Assembly: GCA_964518725.1 (NCBI GenBank) | Contig: CAZFKP010000009.1 | Span: 1-64,000 of the forward strand | Length of the DNA stretch: 64,000 nt | Direction: 5' to 3' | Origin: JANRKF01 sp964518725 | GTDB lineage: Bacteria; Pseudomonadota; Alphaproteobacteria; Rickettsiales; SXRF01 | Part shown: piece by piece, positions 52,391-61,469 of the stretch | How the letters are laid out: every line of letters starts with the position of its first letter | Numbering within the stretch: the first letter of the stretch is position 1 | Program-made: the position numbers and the translations under genes | Notes under the pieces: model-generated | What the model saw: the letters and a program-made list of their open reading frames with translations, nothing else | What the model was told of the DNA's origin: nothing | The model's database searches: none

Positions 52391-53379
52391 GGCGGGCTTC
52401 CCGCCGGATCACGCTGGCCATCGCCGAAGAATCCCATCAGCATGAACACCGCCATGTAGGCAAGCGCAACGTAAAGCCACTGCCATTCCGGATTCAGGAT
52501 GCTGTAAATGGCAAGGAACCCGAGCAGGACATTGACGCCCGCGATATAGCGCACCACCACCTGATGCTTCCAGCCCTTACGGACGGCCTGCTGGTAATAA
52601 TGGGTGGAATGGGCAACCCAGAGCTTCTGGCCACCCCATGCACGCTTGATCAAGGTAACGGTCGCATCGGCCACATAATAGCCGGGCAGGATGAGGGCGG
52701 CGGCGACATATCCGGCATGGGCGGTAAGCAACAACACATACCCAATCAAGAAGCCGATCGGGATGCTCCCGACATCACCCAGAAAAATCTTTGCCGGGTG
52801 GCGGTTCCACCACCAGAACCCGCAGCCTGCCGCGGCGATCACCATAGCATACTGCGACAGAGGATTCGGGAATTCCTCCGCAAACACCATGAGCAACGCG
52901 ATGCCAAGGCCGATCGAAATCATCTCGGCGGCAGAAATTTCATCAATGCCATCCATGAAATTAAACAGGTTGATGCACCATATCCACATGATGCCGATCA
53001 GGATTTTTTCTGAAAGCGACGGCAAGTGCTCCCCGGCAAGATCAATCGGCAATGCACTGAGCGGAATGGATACCGCCATCACTTGCACCAGCAGTCGCAC
53101 CGGCGCGGGCACACCGATTAAGTCATCCATCAACGATACGGCGGCCAGCATCAACAGCGACAACACGATCGCCAGCTCAACATTGGCAACCAGCATGGGG
53201 ATAATCAGCGCGAACAACACTGCAAGGCCGCCACCTTTTGGTACCGGTGCCGCATGGTTGCTACGCAGGTTCGGCACATCAAGCATGAGCTGGCGCCCAC
53301 GGAATGCGACTACCAGCAACCGCGTGCCAATGAGCGCAATCAGGAAAGCCGACAAGGCAATGAAAAGAGAAAGGATCAT
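52387..53379 (-). CDS. WecA/MraY-like glycosyltransferase family 4 (undecaprenyl-phosphate sugar-1-phosphate transferase)
   Basis: 330-residue polytopic enzyme of the polyprenyl-phosphate N-acetylhexosamine transferase superfamily. INLFNFMDGIDEI and HPAKIFLGDVGSIPIGFLIGY are the catalytic Asp and UDP-sugar loops; RSNHAAPVPKGGGLAVL is the first loop. It starts surface-polysaccharide assembly by charging the lipid carrier. It overlaps both mutL and the dehydratase gene by 4 bases. No further glycan genes are in the window. Confidence 0.92.
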   Translation of the reverse strand: MILSLFIALSAFLIALIGTRLLVVAFRGRQLMLDVPNLRSNHAAPVPKGGGLAVLFALIIPMLVANVELAIVLSLLMLAAVSLMDDLIGVPAPVRLLVQVMAVSIPLSALPIDLAGEHLPSLSEKILIGIMWIWCINLFNFMDGIDEISAAEMISIGLGIALLMVFAEEFPNPLSQYAMVIAAAGCGFWWWNRHPAKIFLGDVGSIPIGFLIGYVLLLTAHAGYVAAALILPGYYVADATVTLIKRAWGGQKLWVAHSTHYYQQAVRKGWKHQVVVRYIAGVNVLLGFLAIYSILNPEWQWLYVALAYMAVFMLMGFFGDGQRDPAGSPP

Positions 53380-55157
53380 CCGCGACGTCCAAAGAGAGTT
53401 TCGATATCCTTGCGTTTTAGCTCAATATAGGTCGGACGTCCATGGTTGCATTGGCCGGAAGACGGGGTTTGCTCCATTTCGCGCAGCAGCGCATTCATTT
53501 CGGCCACGGAAAGCGCCCGGCCAGCGCGGATGGAACCGTGGCAGGCCATGGTGCCGCACACGTGCTGGAGTTGCCCAGCCAGGGTCATTGCCTCGTCATA
53601 TTCCTTTACATCGTCAGCCAGCGCGGCCAATAACGCCGCAACGTCGACCTCACCGAGCAAGGCCGGGGTTTCGCGCACAACAACGCTGTTGCCCCCGAAC
53701 GGCTCGATCACCAGGCCAAGAGCCGCAAACTCCGCAGCACGGGCAAGCAGCGCCTCGGCCGATACCGCGTCCAGCTCCACCACTTCGGGAATCAGCAAGG
53801 CCTGGCGGGCAATCCCCCGCTCGGCAAGCGCCTGTTTCATGCGCTCATACACCAGCCGCTCATGGGCGGCATGCTGGTCGACAATCACCAGCGCATCGGG
53901 TTTTTCAGCCACAATGTAGGTTTTATGCAGCTGGGTGCGGGCGGCGCCGAGCGGGAATGACAGCGGGTCATTCGCAGGAGCGGGCGGTGTTTCCATCGGA
54001 CGCGCCTGCGGGGGAAGCGCATAGGCGTAGGATACGTTGTGGCGCTCATAGACGGCCTTACCACCGGAAGGCGGCGCAAAAAGCGGCGCGCTGAAATGGG
54101 GTTCGGGTGCGGAGAAACGCTCAAGCGCCTGCGATGCTACATTGTTCGATGCGCGGAAACCAGCCTCATCAATCGCATTCCTGATCGCACCGATAATCAA
54201 GCCGCGCACACCCTGTGCATCACGGAAACGCACTTCGGCCTTGGCCGGATGCACATTCACATCCACCGCATCCGCCGGCACATCAACAAACAGCACCACC
54301 ACCGCATAACGGTCATGCGCCAGCACATCCTGATATGCCCCCCGCACCACGCCGAGCAGTAATTTATCCCGCACCTGCCTGCCATTGACGAACAGGTACT
54401 GCATGGTTGAATTGCCAACATTGTGTGTTGGCAGCGACGCAAAACCGGTGAGTGACAAGTTCTCGCGCTGGTGCAAAAGCGGCAAGGCATTTTCAGCAAA
54501 TTCCCGCCCCATCACGTCGCGGATACGCGCCTGGGATGCGGCCAGCCCGCTCGCGGGTTGCGCGGCGACCTGCAACAGGGTCTTGCTATCGGAGACAAGG
54601 GTGAACGCCACCTGCGGATGCACCATGGCAAATTTACGCATGACCTCAGCCACGGCCTGGGTTTCGGTGCGATCGCTTTTCAGAAAATTGAGGCGGGCCG
54701 GAGTAGTATAAAACAAATCGCGCACCTCGATGCGCGTACCAGGCGGCATGGTAGTCGGCACCGGCTCCGCGCTTTTTCCGCCTTCCATATCAAGGCGCCA
54801 GCCATGCGTATCATCACGCTGCCGGGTGGCAATGCCCATGCGGCTCACCGATGCAATCGATGGAAGTGCCTCCCCACGAAAACCAAAAAATTGAATGTTG
54901 AGGAGATCGTCACCGGGAAGCTTGGAAGTTGCATGGCGCTGGACGGCAAGCATTAATTCCTCGCGGCGCATACCCTTACCGTTATCCTGAATCAGGATCA
55001 GGTTCTTTCCGGCCTGTTCAATGGCCACATCCACCGATGTCGCCCCGGCGTCGATCGCATTCTCCACCAGCTCTTTTACCACCGACGCCGGGCGCTCCAC
55101 CACTTCGCCAGCAGCGATGCGGTTGACCAGACTTTCCGGTAGGACACGGATGGTCAT
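53376..55157 (-). CDS. mutL: DNA mismatch repair protein MutL
   Basis: 593-residue GHKL ATPase linking MutS to strand incision. KELVENAIDAGAT, DNGKGM, the ATP lid ATSK and FGFRGEALPSI occupy the N-terminus. The C-terminal domain has DQHAAHERLVYE, the DQHA-x2-E-x4-E metal motif of endonuclease-type MutL, plus ACHGSIRAG and CNHGRP. It should therefore nick DNA itself, fitting a genome without MutH. It overlaps pgi by ATGA. Confidence 0.97.
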   Translation of the reverse strand: MTIRVLPESLVNRIAAGEVVERPASVVKELVENAIDAGATSVDVAIEQAGKNLILIQDNGKGMRREELMLAVQRHATSKLPGDDLLNIQFFGFRGEALPSIASVSRMGIATRQRDDTHGWRLDMEGGKSAEPVPTTMPPGTRIEVRDLFYTTPARLNFLKSDRTETQAVAEVMRKFAMVHPQVAFTLVSDSKTLLQVAAQPASGLAASQARIRDVMGREFAENALPLLHQRENLSLTGFASLPTHNVGNSTMQYLFVNGRQVRDKLLLGVVRGAYQDVLAHDRYAVVVLFVDVPADAVDVNVHPAKAEVRFRDAQGVRGLIIGAIRNAIDEAGFRASNNVASQALERFSAPEPHFSAPLFAPPSGGKAVYERHNVSYAYALPPQARPMETPPAPANDPLSFPLGAARTQLHKTYIVAEKPDALVIVDQHAAHERLVYERMKQALAERGIARQALLIPEVVELDAVSAEALLARAAEFAALGLVIEPFGGNSVVVRETPALLGEVDVAALLAALADDVKEYDEAMTLAGQLQHVCGTMACHGSIRAGRALSVAEMNALLREMEQTPSSGQCNHGRPTYIELKRKDIETLFGRRG

Positions 55158-56401
55158 GGCCGCGTTCCAAGCAAATAATCGCGAGCAAGGCGCTTGCCTT
55201 CTTCGACGGCGGGCTGGTCAAACGCATTAACGCCAAGCAGCCTGGCCATGAAAAAAATCTCAAGCATGAAGTGGGCGATCAAGGCACCAAGCGACGTTTC
55301 ATCCAATTCCCCAATATGCATGACGCGCACCGGGCAGCCGTGGGCAACCAGAGTTTCAAGTGTCGCCTGCTGCTCGGCCGCCATGATGTCGCCGGTGGTT
55401 TTACCGCGCAAATATTCGAGCCCCGGCAAGTCGGGGGCGTGGATGCCCTGCCCGGTTCCGGCACGATCATGCATGATCATCGTGAAAAACTTATCTTTCG
55501 GCCCATCAAGGTAAAGCTGCAGCTGGCTGTGCTGGTCGGTGGTCCCGACCGCAGAAATCGGCGTTGTACCCTTGCCGTGCTTGCCAAGGCTTTCCGCCCA
55601 GCTTTGCCGGTACCATGCGGAAAATCCGGCCAACCGTTCGCAGTAGGGTAACATCACCGACATGTTATGGCCGCGCATCATCGCATCATATTGCAGCGCT
55701 GCGCCAAGACGCGCCGGGTGCAAGCCACTGCCAAGCGCCTTCATTACACCGTCGGCGCCACGGCGCAGCGCCACAACATCAATTCCTATCAGGGCGGCGG
55801 GAAGAAGCCCGACCGAGGTAAATAACGAAAACCGCCCGCCGATATCGGCGGGATGCTCAAGGGTGGCAATCCCGTGCTCACGCGCCGTGGTACGCATCGC
55901 GCTATCACCGGCCGTCGTGATTAAAGTGAAATGTTCACGCACGTGTTCGCCGAGCACGGCAGAGAAATGTGCGAACAAGGCGTAAAACTGGCCAAGCGTC
56001 TCCGCAGTGCTGCCGGACTTGCTGATGGCAATAACAGCCGTAGATGCAGGCGGACACCGCTCAATGAGCGCAGCGATGGCGCTGGGATCAATATTATCGA
56101 GCGTGTAGACCATCGGTGCATCGGCATAAAGCCTGAGCCCGGCAAGCACGCGCCCGCTGAGACCCGATCCGCCCGCACCGCAGACAATAATATGAGCGAA
56201 CCGACTACGCAGCGATGCTGCCACCCGCTCAATTTCCGGCACGTCGTCCTGCCGCGAACATAATTCGATAATCGGTGCAGCCAGCACATCCCGCCCCACG
56301 GCAATATCCATTTCATAATCAGCCAGCGATGCAACCAGTGCATCAACCGACGCCTGGTTTTGTGGTGAAAGGCAGTGAGTGACAAGGTGGGTGTAGATCA
56401 T
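55154..56401 (-). CDS. pgi: Glucose-6-phosphate isomerase
   Basis: 415-residue SIS-domain isomerase of the short bacterial form. CGAGGSGLSGRV, ISKSGSTAET (phosphosugar loop) and GTTDQHSQLQLYLDGP with the conserved Gln/His segment are diagnostic. It connects glucose-6-phosphate and fructose-6-phosphate. It is overlapped by 4 bases at both ends, in the mutL-pgi-M16-M16 run. Confidence 0.92.
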   Translation of the reverse strand: MIYTHLVTHCLSPQNQASVDALVASLADYEMDIAVGRDVLAAPIIELCSRQDDVPEIERVAASLRSRFAHIIVCGAGGSGLSGRVLAGLRLYADAPMVYTLDNIDPSAIAALIERCPPASTAVIAISKSGSTAETLGQFYALFAHFSAVLGEHVREHFTLITTAGDSAMRTTAREHGIATLEHPADIGGRFSLFTSVGLLPAALIGIDVVALRRGADGVMKALGSGLHPARLGAALQYDAMMRGHNMSVMLPYCERLAGFSAWYRQSWAESLGKHGKGTTPISAVGTTDQHSQLQLYLDGPKDKFFTMIMHDRAGTGQGIHAPDLPGLEYLRGKTTGDIMAAEQQATLETLVAHGCPVRVMHIGELDETSLGALIAHFMLEIFFMARLLGVNAFDQPAVEEGKRLARDYLLGTRP

Positions 56402-57699
56402 GGCATCTCCGGTTTTCCGACAATCACCAACCGCAATTTTTCCGGCATGATGAGGCGTTGGTTCACTCGCTTCACATCGGCAAGCGTGACCTTCTCGATC
56501 AACGCGTTGCGGGTATTGATGTAATCGCTGCCAAGCTTATGTTGCTGCATCATGGTGATGAAATCGGCGACTTCCGCATTGCTCGAAAGATCAAGAATAA
56601 ACGAGCCGGTAAGGTAGGCTTTCGCATCCGCCAGCTCGCTTTCGGTGGCGCCGTCACGCGCATAGGCAGCCAGCACATCGCGCAAGGTGGCGATTGCCTG
56701 CTTGACCTGGTCGTTGCGGGTAGCAAACGCTCCTTGCCATACCCCGGCATAGGTTTTTGGCAAAAGCTGGCTATGCACCGAATAGGCGAGGCCGCGCTTG
56801 ACACGAATCTCCTCTGCCAGGCGCGAGGAAAGCCCACCACCGCCTAGCATGTAGTTCGCGACATAGGCGGGAATATAATCCGGGTCATTGCGCTTGAGTC
56901 CCGGCAATCCGAATCGCACCATCGATTGCGGCATGTCATGTGCAATGGTTTTAAGACCTCCGTCCTCCGGCAGCGCTGCTTCCGTCACCACCGTATCGGG
57001 TGCATAGCGCTCCGGAAGCGCTCCGAGCGTGTCATCGATTATTTTCGTGATTTCATCGGCGGTCGTATCGCCGACCACCGAAATGATGATATTCTCGCGG
57101 GTCAGGTAATGAGTCGTGAAGAAACGCAAATCCTCGGAGGTCAGCGCGTCGATACTCGCGTCGTTGCCCACGCCCATACGGTGATACGGATGTGCTCCGA
57201 ACATATCTTCCTGGAAATTTTTAGATAATACGTAGGTCGGTGAGCCGCTTTGCTCCAGTAGCAGTGCCTTCATTTTTGCACGCATGCGCGCCATCGGCTC
57301 GGCATCGAAACGCGGACGCAGCAGCATATCGGACAATAGCGAGAACCCGACGGCCTGGTGTTCGGAAAGCACCTCAAGGGTTGCCTGCACCGTGTCGTCG
57401 TCCGCACCGACATTCAGACGGATCGCATCATCCTCCAGCGCCTCGTTGAACTGTTGCGAGTTACGATCACCCGCCCCCTCCAGCAACAAGGCAGCTGCCA
57501 TATTCGTGCGCCCTTCCTTACCAGCCGGATCGTAAGCAATGCCGCTGCCGGTGAAGCTCACGTTGGTGGTGATGATCGGCAGCGAATGCTCTTCCACCAG
57601 CCAGATGGTGAAGCCTCTCGGCGTGGTGATTTCCTGCACCTTGGCGGCATGCGCCGCGCCGGGAATCACCAGAAGCAACATCAGGAGAAGACGCTTCAT
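56398..57699 (-). CDS. M16-family peptidase, catalytically degenerate subunit
   Basis: 433-residue exported protein: signal peptide 1-18, then two M16 halves. The zinc motif HxxEH is absent; the corresponding stretch reads AALLLEGAG. The C-terminal half keeps GGGLSSRLAEEIRVKRGLAYSVHS, the Arg/Tyr pair that binds substrate in the non-catalytic half of M16 enzymes. It is therefore probably the partner of the active subunit encoded just upstream (ATGA overlap), like the alpha/beta pair of mitochondrial processing peptidase. Confidence 0.93.
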   Translation of the reverse strand: MKRLLLMLLLVIPGAAHAAKVQEITTPRGFTIWLVEEHSLPIITTNVSFTGSGIAYDPAGKEGRTNMAAALLLEGAGDRNSQQFNEALEDDAIRLNVGADDDTVQATLEVLSEHQAVGFSLLSDMLLRPRFDAEPMARMRAKMKALLLEQSGSPTYVLSKNFQEDMFGAHPYHRMGVGNDASIDALTSEDLRFFTTHYLTRENIIISVVGDTTADEITKIIDDTLGALPERYAPDTVVTEAALPEDGGLKTIAHDMPQSMVRFGLPGLKRNDPDYIPAYVANYMLGGGGLSSRLAEEIRVKRGLAYSVHSQLLPKTYAGVWQGAFATRNDQVKQAIATLRDVLAAYARDGATESELADAKAYLTGSFILDLSSNAEVADFITMMQQHKLGSDYINTRNALIEKVTLADVKRVNQRLIMPEKLRLVIVGKPEMP

Positions 57700-59030
57700 G
57701 GTGTGGCCTGCTTTGGCAGTAAGTAGCCGGTCACGGATGCTTCCGGCACCAATACCGCCTGCGCTGCCTCATGGATTTGTGCAGCGGTCACGGCTTTAGC
57801 GCGATCATCCCAGCGATTGAATTCTTCAGGCGACACTCCGGCCATCACCATCCACCCCATAATGTTGGAAGTCCCGGTCAGCCCTTCACGCGCATAGACT
57901 GACTCCGCCTGCATCAGGCGTTTGGCACGGGCGAGCGCGGCGGCATCCGCACCTTCTTTTTCAAAGCCGGCAAGCGCGTCATCGAGCGCCTTTTCGATCA
58001 CCGGAAGCGGCACATCTTTTTCCGGCGTGATTTCAATGTCAAAGCTCGCAGGCCCGACGGCATAAAACCCATAGGATACATCGACCGAAGCAGCGAGCTT
58101 CTGTTTCACCACCAATGACTGGTAAAGCGCGCTGGTTTTGCCACCACCAAGCAGATGCGACAGAACATAGGCCGGCATGGCGCGCTCCATGCCATCACTG
58201 GCACTCGGCGCAATGTAGCGACGCGAAAGCATCGGCTGTTTCACTTGCGTGTGGGCAAGTGAAACATGGCGCGCTGCACGCTGCGGCGGCTCGGCAAGCC
58301 AATGGCGTGGCGGTACAGGTTTTCCAGGCAAGCTGCCGTAATACTTCTCGGCCAGTGGCTTTAATTCCGCTGCGGTGATATCGCCGCTTACAATCAAGAC
58401 CGCGTTGCCCGGTTGGTAATATTGCGCGTGGAAAGCCCGCGCATCGGCAAGCGTCAGGCCGCTCATCTCATGTTCCCAGCCAATCACCGGATTGTGGTAC
58501 GGATGGTTACGGAACAATGCCGCCTGCATCTGCTCATCAAGCAACGATTCCGGCAGGTTATCGATGCGCTGGCGGCGCTCTTCGAGAATGACCTCACGCT
58601 CTTTCAGCGCCTCTGCGTTAGAAACCGTCAGGCCGCGCATACGGTCGGCCTCCAGCTCCATGGCGAGCGGCAAGCGGTCTTTGGCAATGGTCACATAATA
58701 GGATGTCGCATCGCGCCCGGTGAACGCATTATGGTCGCCGCCGTTTTTACTCACCAGCCGCACATATTCACCGGCGGCGTGGCGCGGGCTGCCTTTGAAC
58801 ATCAAGTGCTCCATGTAATGCGCGAGCCCGGATTTTCCGCGAGGATCGTCCGCCGCACCGATACGGTACCACAGCATATGGTTCACCGCCGGCACACGGT
58901 GATTCGGCAACACAATCACCTGCATGCCATTTTTTAAGGTAAAGCTTTCAATCGGCTGTGTCGACGTGGACGCCGCTTGCACTGGCGATGCAAACGCCAT
59001 CCCTGCCAGCAACCATGCCGCCAGGCGCAA
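57696..59030 (-). CDS. M16-family zinc peptidase, catalytic subunit
   Basis: 444-residue exported metallopeptidase: signal peptide 1-19, then the inverted zinc motif HYMEH (His71, Glu74, His75) with the third ligand Glu in EREVILEERR about 76 residues later. The C-terminal half holds HLLGGGKTSALYQSLV. It is likely periplasmic and dimerises with the degenerate subunit downstream. Its natural substrate is unknown. Confidence 0.94.
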   Translation of the reverse strand: MRLAAWLLAGMAFASPVQAASTSTQPIESFTLKNGMQVIVLPNHRVPAVNHMLWYRIGAADDPRGKSGLAHYMEHLMFKGSPRHAAGEYVRLVSKNGGDHNAFTGRDATSYYVTIAKDRLPLAMELEADRMRGLTVSNAEALKEREVILEERRQRIDNLPESLLDEQMQAALFRNHPYHNPVIGWEHEMSGLTLADARAFHAQYYQPGNAVLIVSGDITAAELKPLAEKYYGSLPGKPVPPRHWLAEPPQRAARHVSLAHTQVKQPMLSRRYIAPSASDGMERAMPAYVLSHLLGGGKTSALYQSLVVKQKLAASVDVSYGFYAVGPASFDIEITPEKDVPLPVIEKALDDALAGFEKEGADAAALARAKRLMQAESVYAREGLTGTSNIMGWMVMAGVSPEEFNRWDDRAKAVTAAQIHEAAQAVLVPEASVTGYLLPKQATP

Positions 59031-59031
59031 G

Positions 59032-59640
59032 CTACTCGTCCCCTATCCAGCGCTTCAGCACACTCACTGGCCCACCGCCAGTTTCCGGTGTCTCGCCTTC
59101 GGTGACCGGCTTGCCTTCTTCCTGGTTTTTCTGGATGCGCGCCGCTTCATCCTTGGCCTTCACTACCGGTTCCTTATTGCCCGGCAGGGTCGTGACTTTA
59201 TCCCACCACCCCTCTTCTTCGCGGGTGATTTGCTCGTTGATCTTGGTCTCGGTCAGGGTTTTTTTGACGTTCGGGTCAGCATTCGCGGTACCGGCCTTTT
59301 GCAGGAACACATTTTCTGCGGCACTGCTACCAACAGGCTTGGCCACCGGCGTGGAACTCACCGGCGTCACGCGGGTATCCACCGGCACAGAACCCGACTC
59401 GCCGCCCAGCACCAACGATGCCGCTTTATCGCGCGATGTCGGCATGCCACCACTATCAATGCTCGGCGGGCGCAAATCAAATTGCGGCGGCACCGCAAGC
59501 GGTGGTCGGGAAACAACACGGAACTCATCCGGTGCTCGGCGGTCAATGCCGAGTGTCTGTTTGACGGACGTATCGCCGCACGCCGCAAGCAGCAATGCTG
59601 CACACCCGGCAAGGCTCAAAGAAGATAGCTTCATGGTCAT
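59032..59640 (-). CDS. BamF-like lipoprotein (DUF3035)
   Basis: 202-residue outer-membrane lipoprotein: signal peptide with lipobox LAAC (Cys21), then RRAPDEFRVVSRPPLAVPP, the conserved motif of the alphaproteobacterial DUF3035 family. A long disordered Ser/Thr/Pro/Lys region follows. The Caulobacter member, BamF, belongs to the outer-membrane beta-barrel assembly complex. It lies between lspA, whose product matures lipoproteins, and the M16 pair, with gaps of 1-3 bases. Confidence 0.87.
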   Translation of the reverse strand: MTMKLSSLSLAGCAALLLAACGDTSVKQTLGIDRRAPDEFRVVSRPPLAVPPQFDLRPPSIDSGGMPTSRDKAASLVLGGESGSVPVDTRVTPVSSTPVAKPVGSSAAENVFLQKAGTANADPNVKKTLTETKINEQITREEEGWWDKVTTLPGNKEPVVKAKDEAARIQKNQEEGKPVTEGETPETGGGPVSVLKRWIGDE

Positions 59641-59643
59641 ATC

Positions 59644-60126
59644 CTACGCTTTATTTCCGGGGCGAATCATACTCTCTATGCATAAAACTACAACCCCTAT
59701 GAAAATACTGCTATCGGCAATGTTAAAGGCCGGCCAGTGAACCCCAAAGGCGTGGAAATCAAGGAAATCGGCAACGGCACCGAATTGCAGCCGATCGATG
59801 ATGTTGCCGACGGCGCCGCCAACGACCAACCCGATACCAAGCATGGTGAGACGATCCGTCGCTTTCGCAAGCCATACCAGTAGAATTGCAACAATCATTG
59901 AAGCCAGCGCAATCAAGACTTCCGGCATACGCTGGGCTGAAAACATGCCAAAACTAATACCATGATTCCACACCATGACCAAATTGAAAAAACTGGTTAC
60001 CTCAATCGGCGGCCGGTGCGGGAGCGCCATTTTGTAAAGCACGAACCATTTGCTGTACTGGTCGATCAGCACCGTGGCACATGCGATCAGCAACGCCCCG
60101 GCCACAATTTTCTTATTGGCGATCAC
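59644..60126 (-). CDS. lspA: Lipoprotein signal peptidase (signal peptidase II)
   Basis: 160-residue, four-helix inner-membrane aspartyl protease that cleaves prolipoproteins before the lipidated Cys. VWNHGISFGMF and GGAVGNIIDRLQFGAVADFLDFH with NIADSSIF carry the catalytic Asp pair. It overlaps ribF by ATGA; the ileS gene that usually separates them in proteobacteria is missing here. Confidence 0.96.
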   Translation of the reverse strand: MIANKKIVAGALLIACATVLIDQYSKWFVLYKMALPHRPPIEVTSFFNLVMVWNHGISFGMFSAQRMPEVLIALASMIVAILLVWLAKATDRLTMLGIGLVVGGAVGNIIDRLQFGAVADFLDFHAFGVHWPAFNIADSSIFIGVVVLCIESMIRPGNKA

Positions 60127-61037
60127 GATTGCGCCTCCTGAATGTCATGTATGATTTGCGTTTTCAGCGCATCCAGTGAAGCGAATTTCTGTTCGTCACG
60201 CAAGAAACGCCGCAGCGTCACCTGCAAATAGTCGCCATAGAGGTTACCCGCTTCGCCAAACAGATGCGCCTCAAGGCGCGGACTGGTGCCGCCGACTGTC
60301 GGGCGCAGCCCGATGTTGGCCACGCCGCGCCGCTCGCCCAATCGGGCGCTGCGCGCCGTTACCGCATACACCCCGGCGCGCGGCAGGAACATGCCAGCAA
60401 GCGAAATATTGGCCGTGGGGAATCCCAGTTCGCGGCCGCGCTTGTCACCATGGGTTATATGGCCGCTGATACGAAAAGGATGACCAAACAACGCTTCTGC
60501 TCGCACCAGGTCACCTTCCGCGAGCGACTCACGAATGGCAGAGGATGAGATCACTCCGCCCGCATGCACCAGCGGTGCGATGGCATGGTAGCTGAACCCC
60601 TGCGCCGTGGCGACATCGGCAAGAAGGGCGCTGGTGCCGCCGCGTTTATGGCCGAAACAAAAATTATCCCCGGTCACCACATGACGAACGCCGAGTTTTT
60701 CTACCAGCAGGGCACTGACAAAGTCTCCGGCACTGGTGGCGGCAAGTGCCGCGTTGAAATGCGGCATGAACACGGCAGAAAACCCCATTTCACGCAACAC
60801 GCTGAGTTTCTCACGCAGGCGCATTAGGCGAAGGCTGGGTGCATCAGGTTTAAAAAATTCACGGGGGTGTGGCTCGAAGGTGAGCACGGCAGAGGTACCC
60901 CCCTGCGTGCGTGCATGTGCCAGCGTTTCATCCAGGATCGCACGGTGGCCGCGATGCAACCCATCGAAATTCCCGATGGCCAGAGATGCGCCCCGGATGC
61001 TTTCAGGCAGCGCGGAAAGATCGCGGAAAAGCTTCAT
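60123..61037 (-). CDS. ribF: Bifunctional riboflavin kinase/FAD synthetase
   Basis: 304-residue enzyme making FMN and FAD. The N-terminal adenylyltransferase has IGNFDGLHRGHRAIL and DNFCFGHKRGG; the C-terminal kinase has GHITHGDKRGRELGFPTANI and the final GDYLQVTLRRFLRDEQKF. It overlaps maoC by ATGA and lspA by 4 bases. Confidence 0.96.
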   Translation of the reverse strand: MKLFRDLSALPESIRGASLAIGNFDGLHRGHRAILDETLAHARTQGGTSAVLTFEPHPREFFKPDAPSLRLMRLREKLSVLREMGFSAVFMPHFNAALAATSAGDFVSALLVEKLGVRHVVTGDNFCFGHKRGGTSALLADVATAQGFSYHAIAPLVHAGGVISSSAIRESLAEGDLVRAEALFGHPFRISGHITHGDKRGRELGFPTANISLAGMFLPRAGVYAVTARSARLGERRGVANIGLRPTVGGTSPRLEAHLFGEAGNLYGDYLQVTLRRFLRDEQKFASLDALKTQIIHDIQEAQS

Positions 61038-61465
61038 TTTCTGGACGGCACTTTGATCAGCGCCTCACCGTCAATCACCATGGTATCCTTGACAAAACAC
61101 TGGGTGGACAGTGTGGCACGTTTCTTTTCCGCATTAAGTGCCGTGATGGTGACGACCGCATAGACGGTGTCGCCAACCCGTACAGGGGCAAGGAATTTAA
61201 TGGTCTGACTCATGTAGATGCACCCCGGCCCCGGAAGCTTGGTACCAATCGCAGCCGAAATGAGGGAGGCGGTGAGCATGCCGTGGACGATGCACCCGCC
61301 AAACGGCGTGGCACGCGCATACTCTTCGTTCAGGTGCATCGGGTTGGTGTCACCGGACACGCCAGAAAAATTCCTGAGATCCGTTTCGGTGATGGTACGC
61401 GACACAGTCGCCTTCATGCCGATGGAAAGCTCCTCGAATGAAAATCCGTCGAGCGCGTGATGCAT
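61034..61465 (-). CDS. MaoC-like (R)-specific enoyl hydratase-family dehydratase
   Basis: 143-residue hot-dog-fold hydratase. GDTNPMHLNEEYARATPFGGCIVHGM is the hydratase-2 motif with the catalytic Asp and His. PhaJ-type members supply (R)-3-hydroxyacyl-CoA to polyhydroxyalkanoate synthesis, which would fit the hydroxybutyrate dehydrogenase elsewhere in the window, but other roles are possible. The ATG at 61465, 4 bases after secF, was chosen because longer starts overlap secF and lack homology. Confidence 0.88.
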   Translation of the reverse strand: MHHALDGFSFEELSIGMKATVSRTITETDLRNFSGVSGDTNPMHLNEEYARATPFGGCIVHGMLTASLISAAIGTKLPGPGCIYMSQTIKFLAPVRVGDTVYAVVTITALNAEKKRATLSTQCFVKDTMVIDGEALIKVPSRK

Positions 61466-61469
61466 GCTG

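Noticed and set aside
52691..54094. 467-residue plus-strand frame across the transferase and mutL
   Set aside because: Spans two well-supported minus-strand genes and has Arg/Pro/Ala shadow composition.
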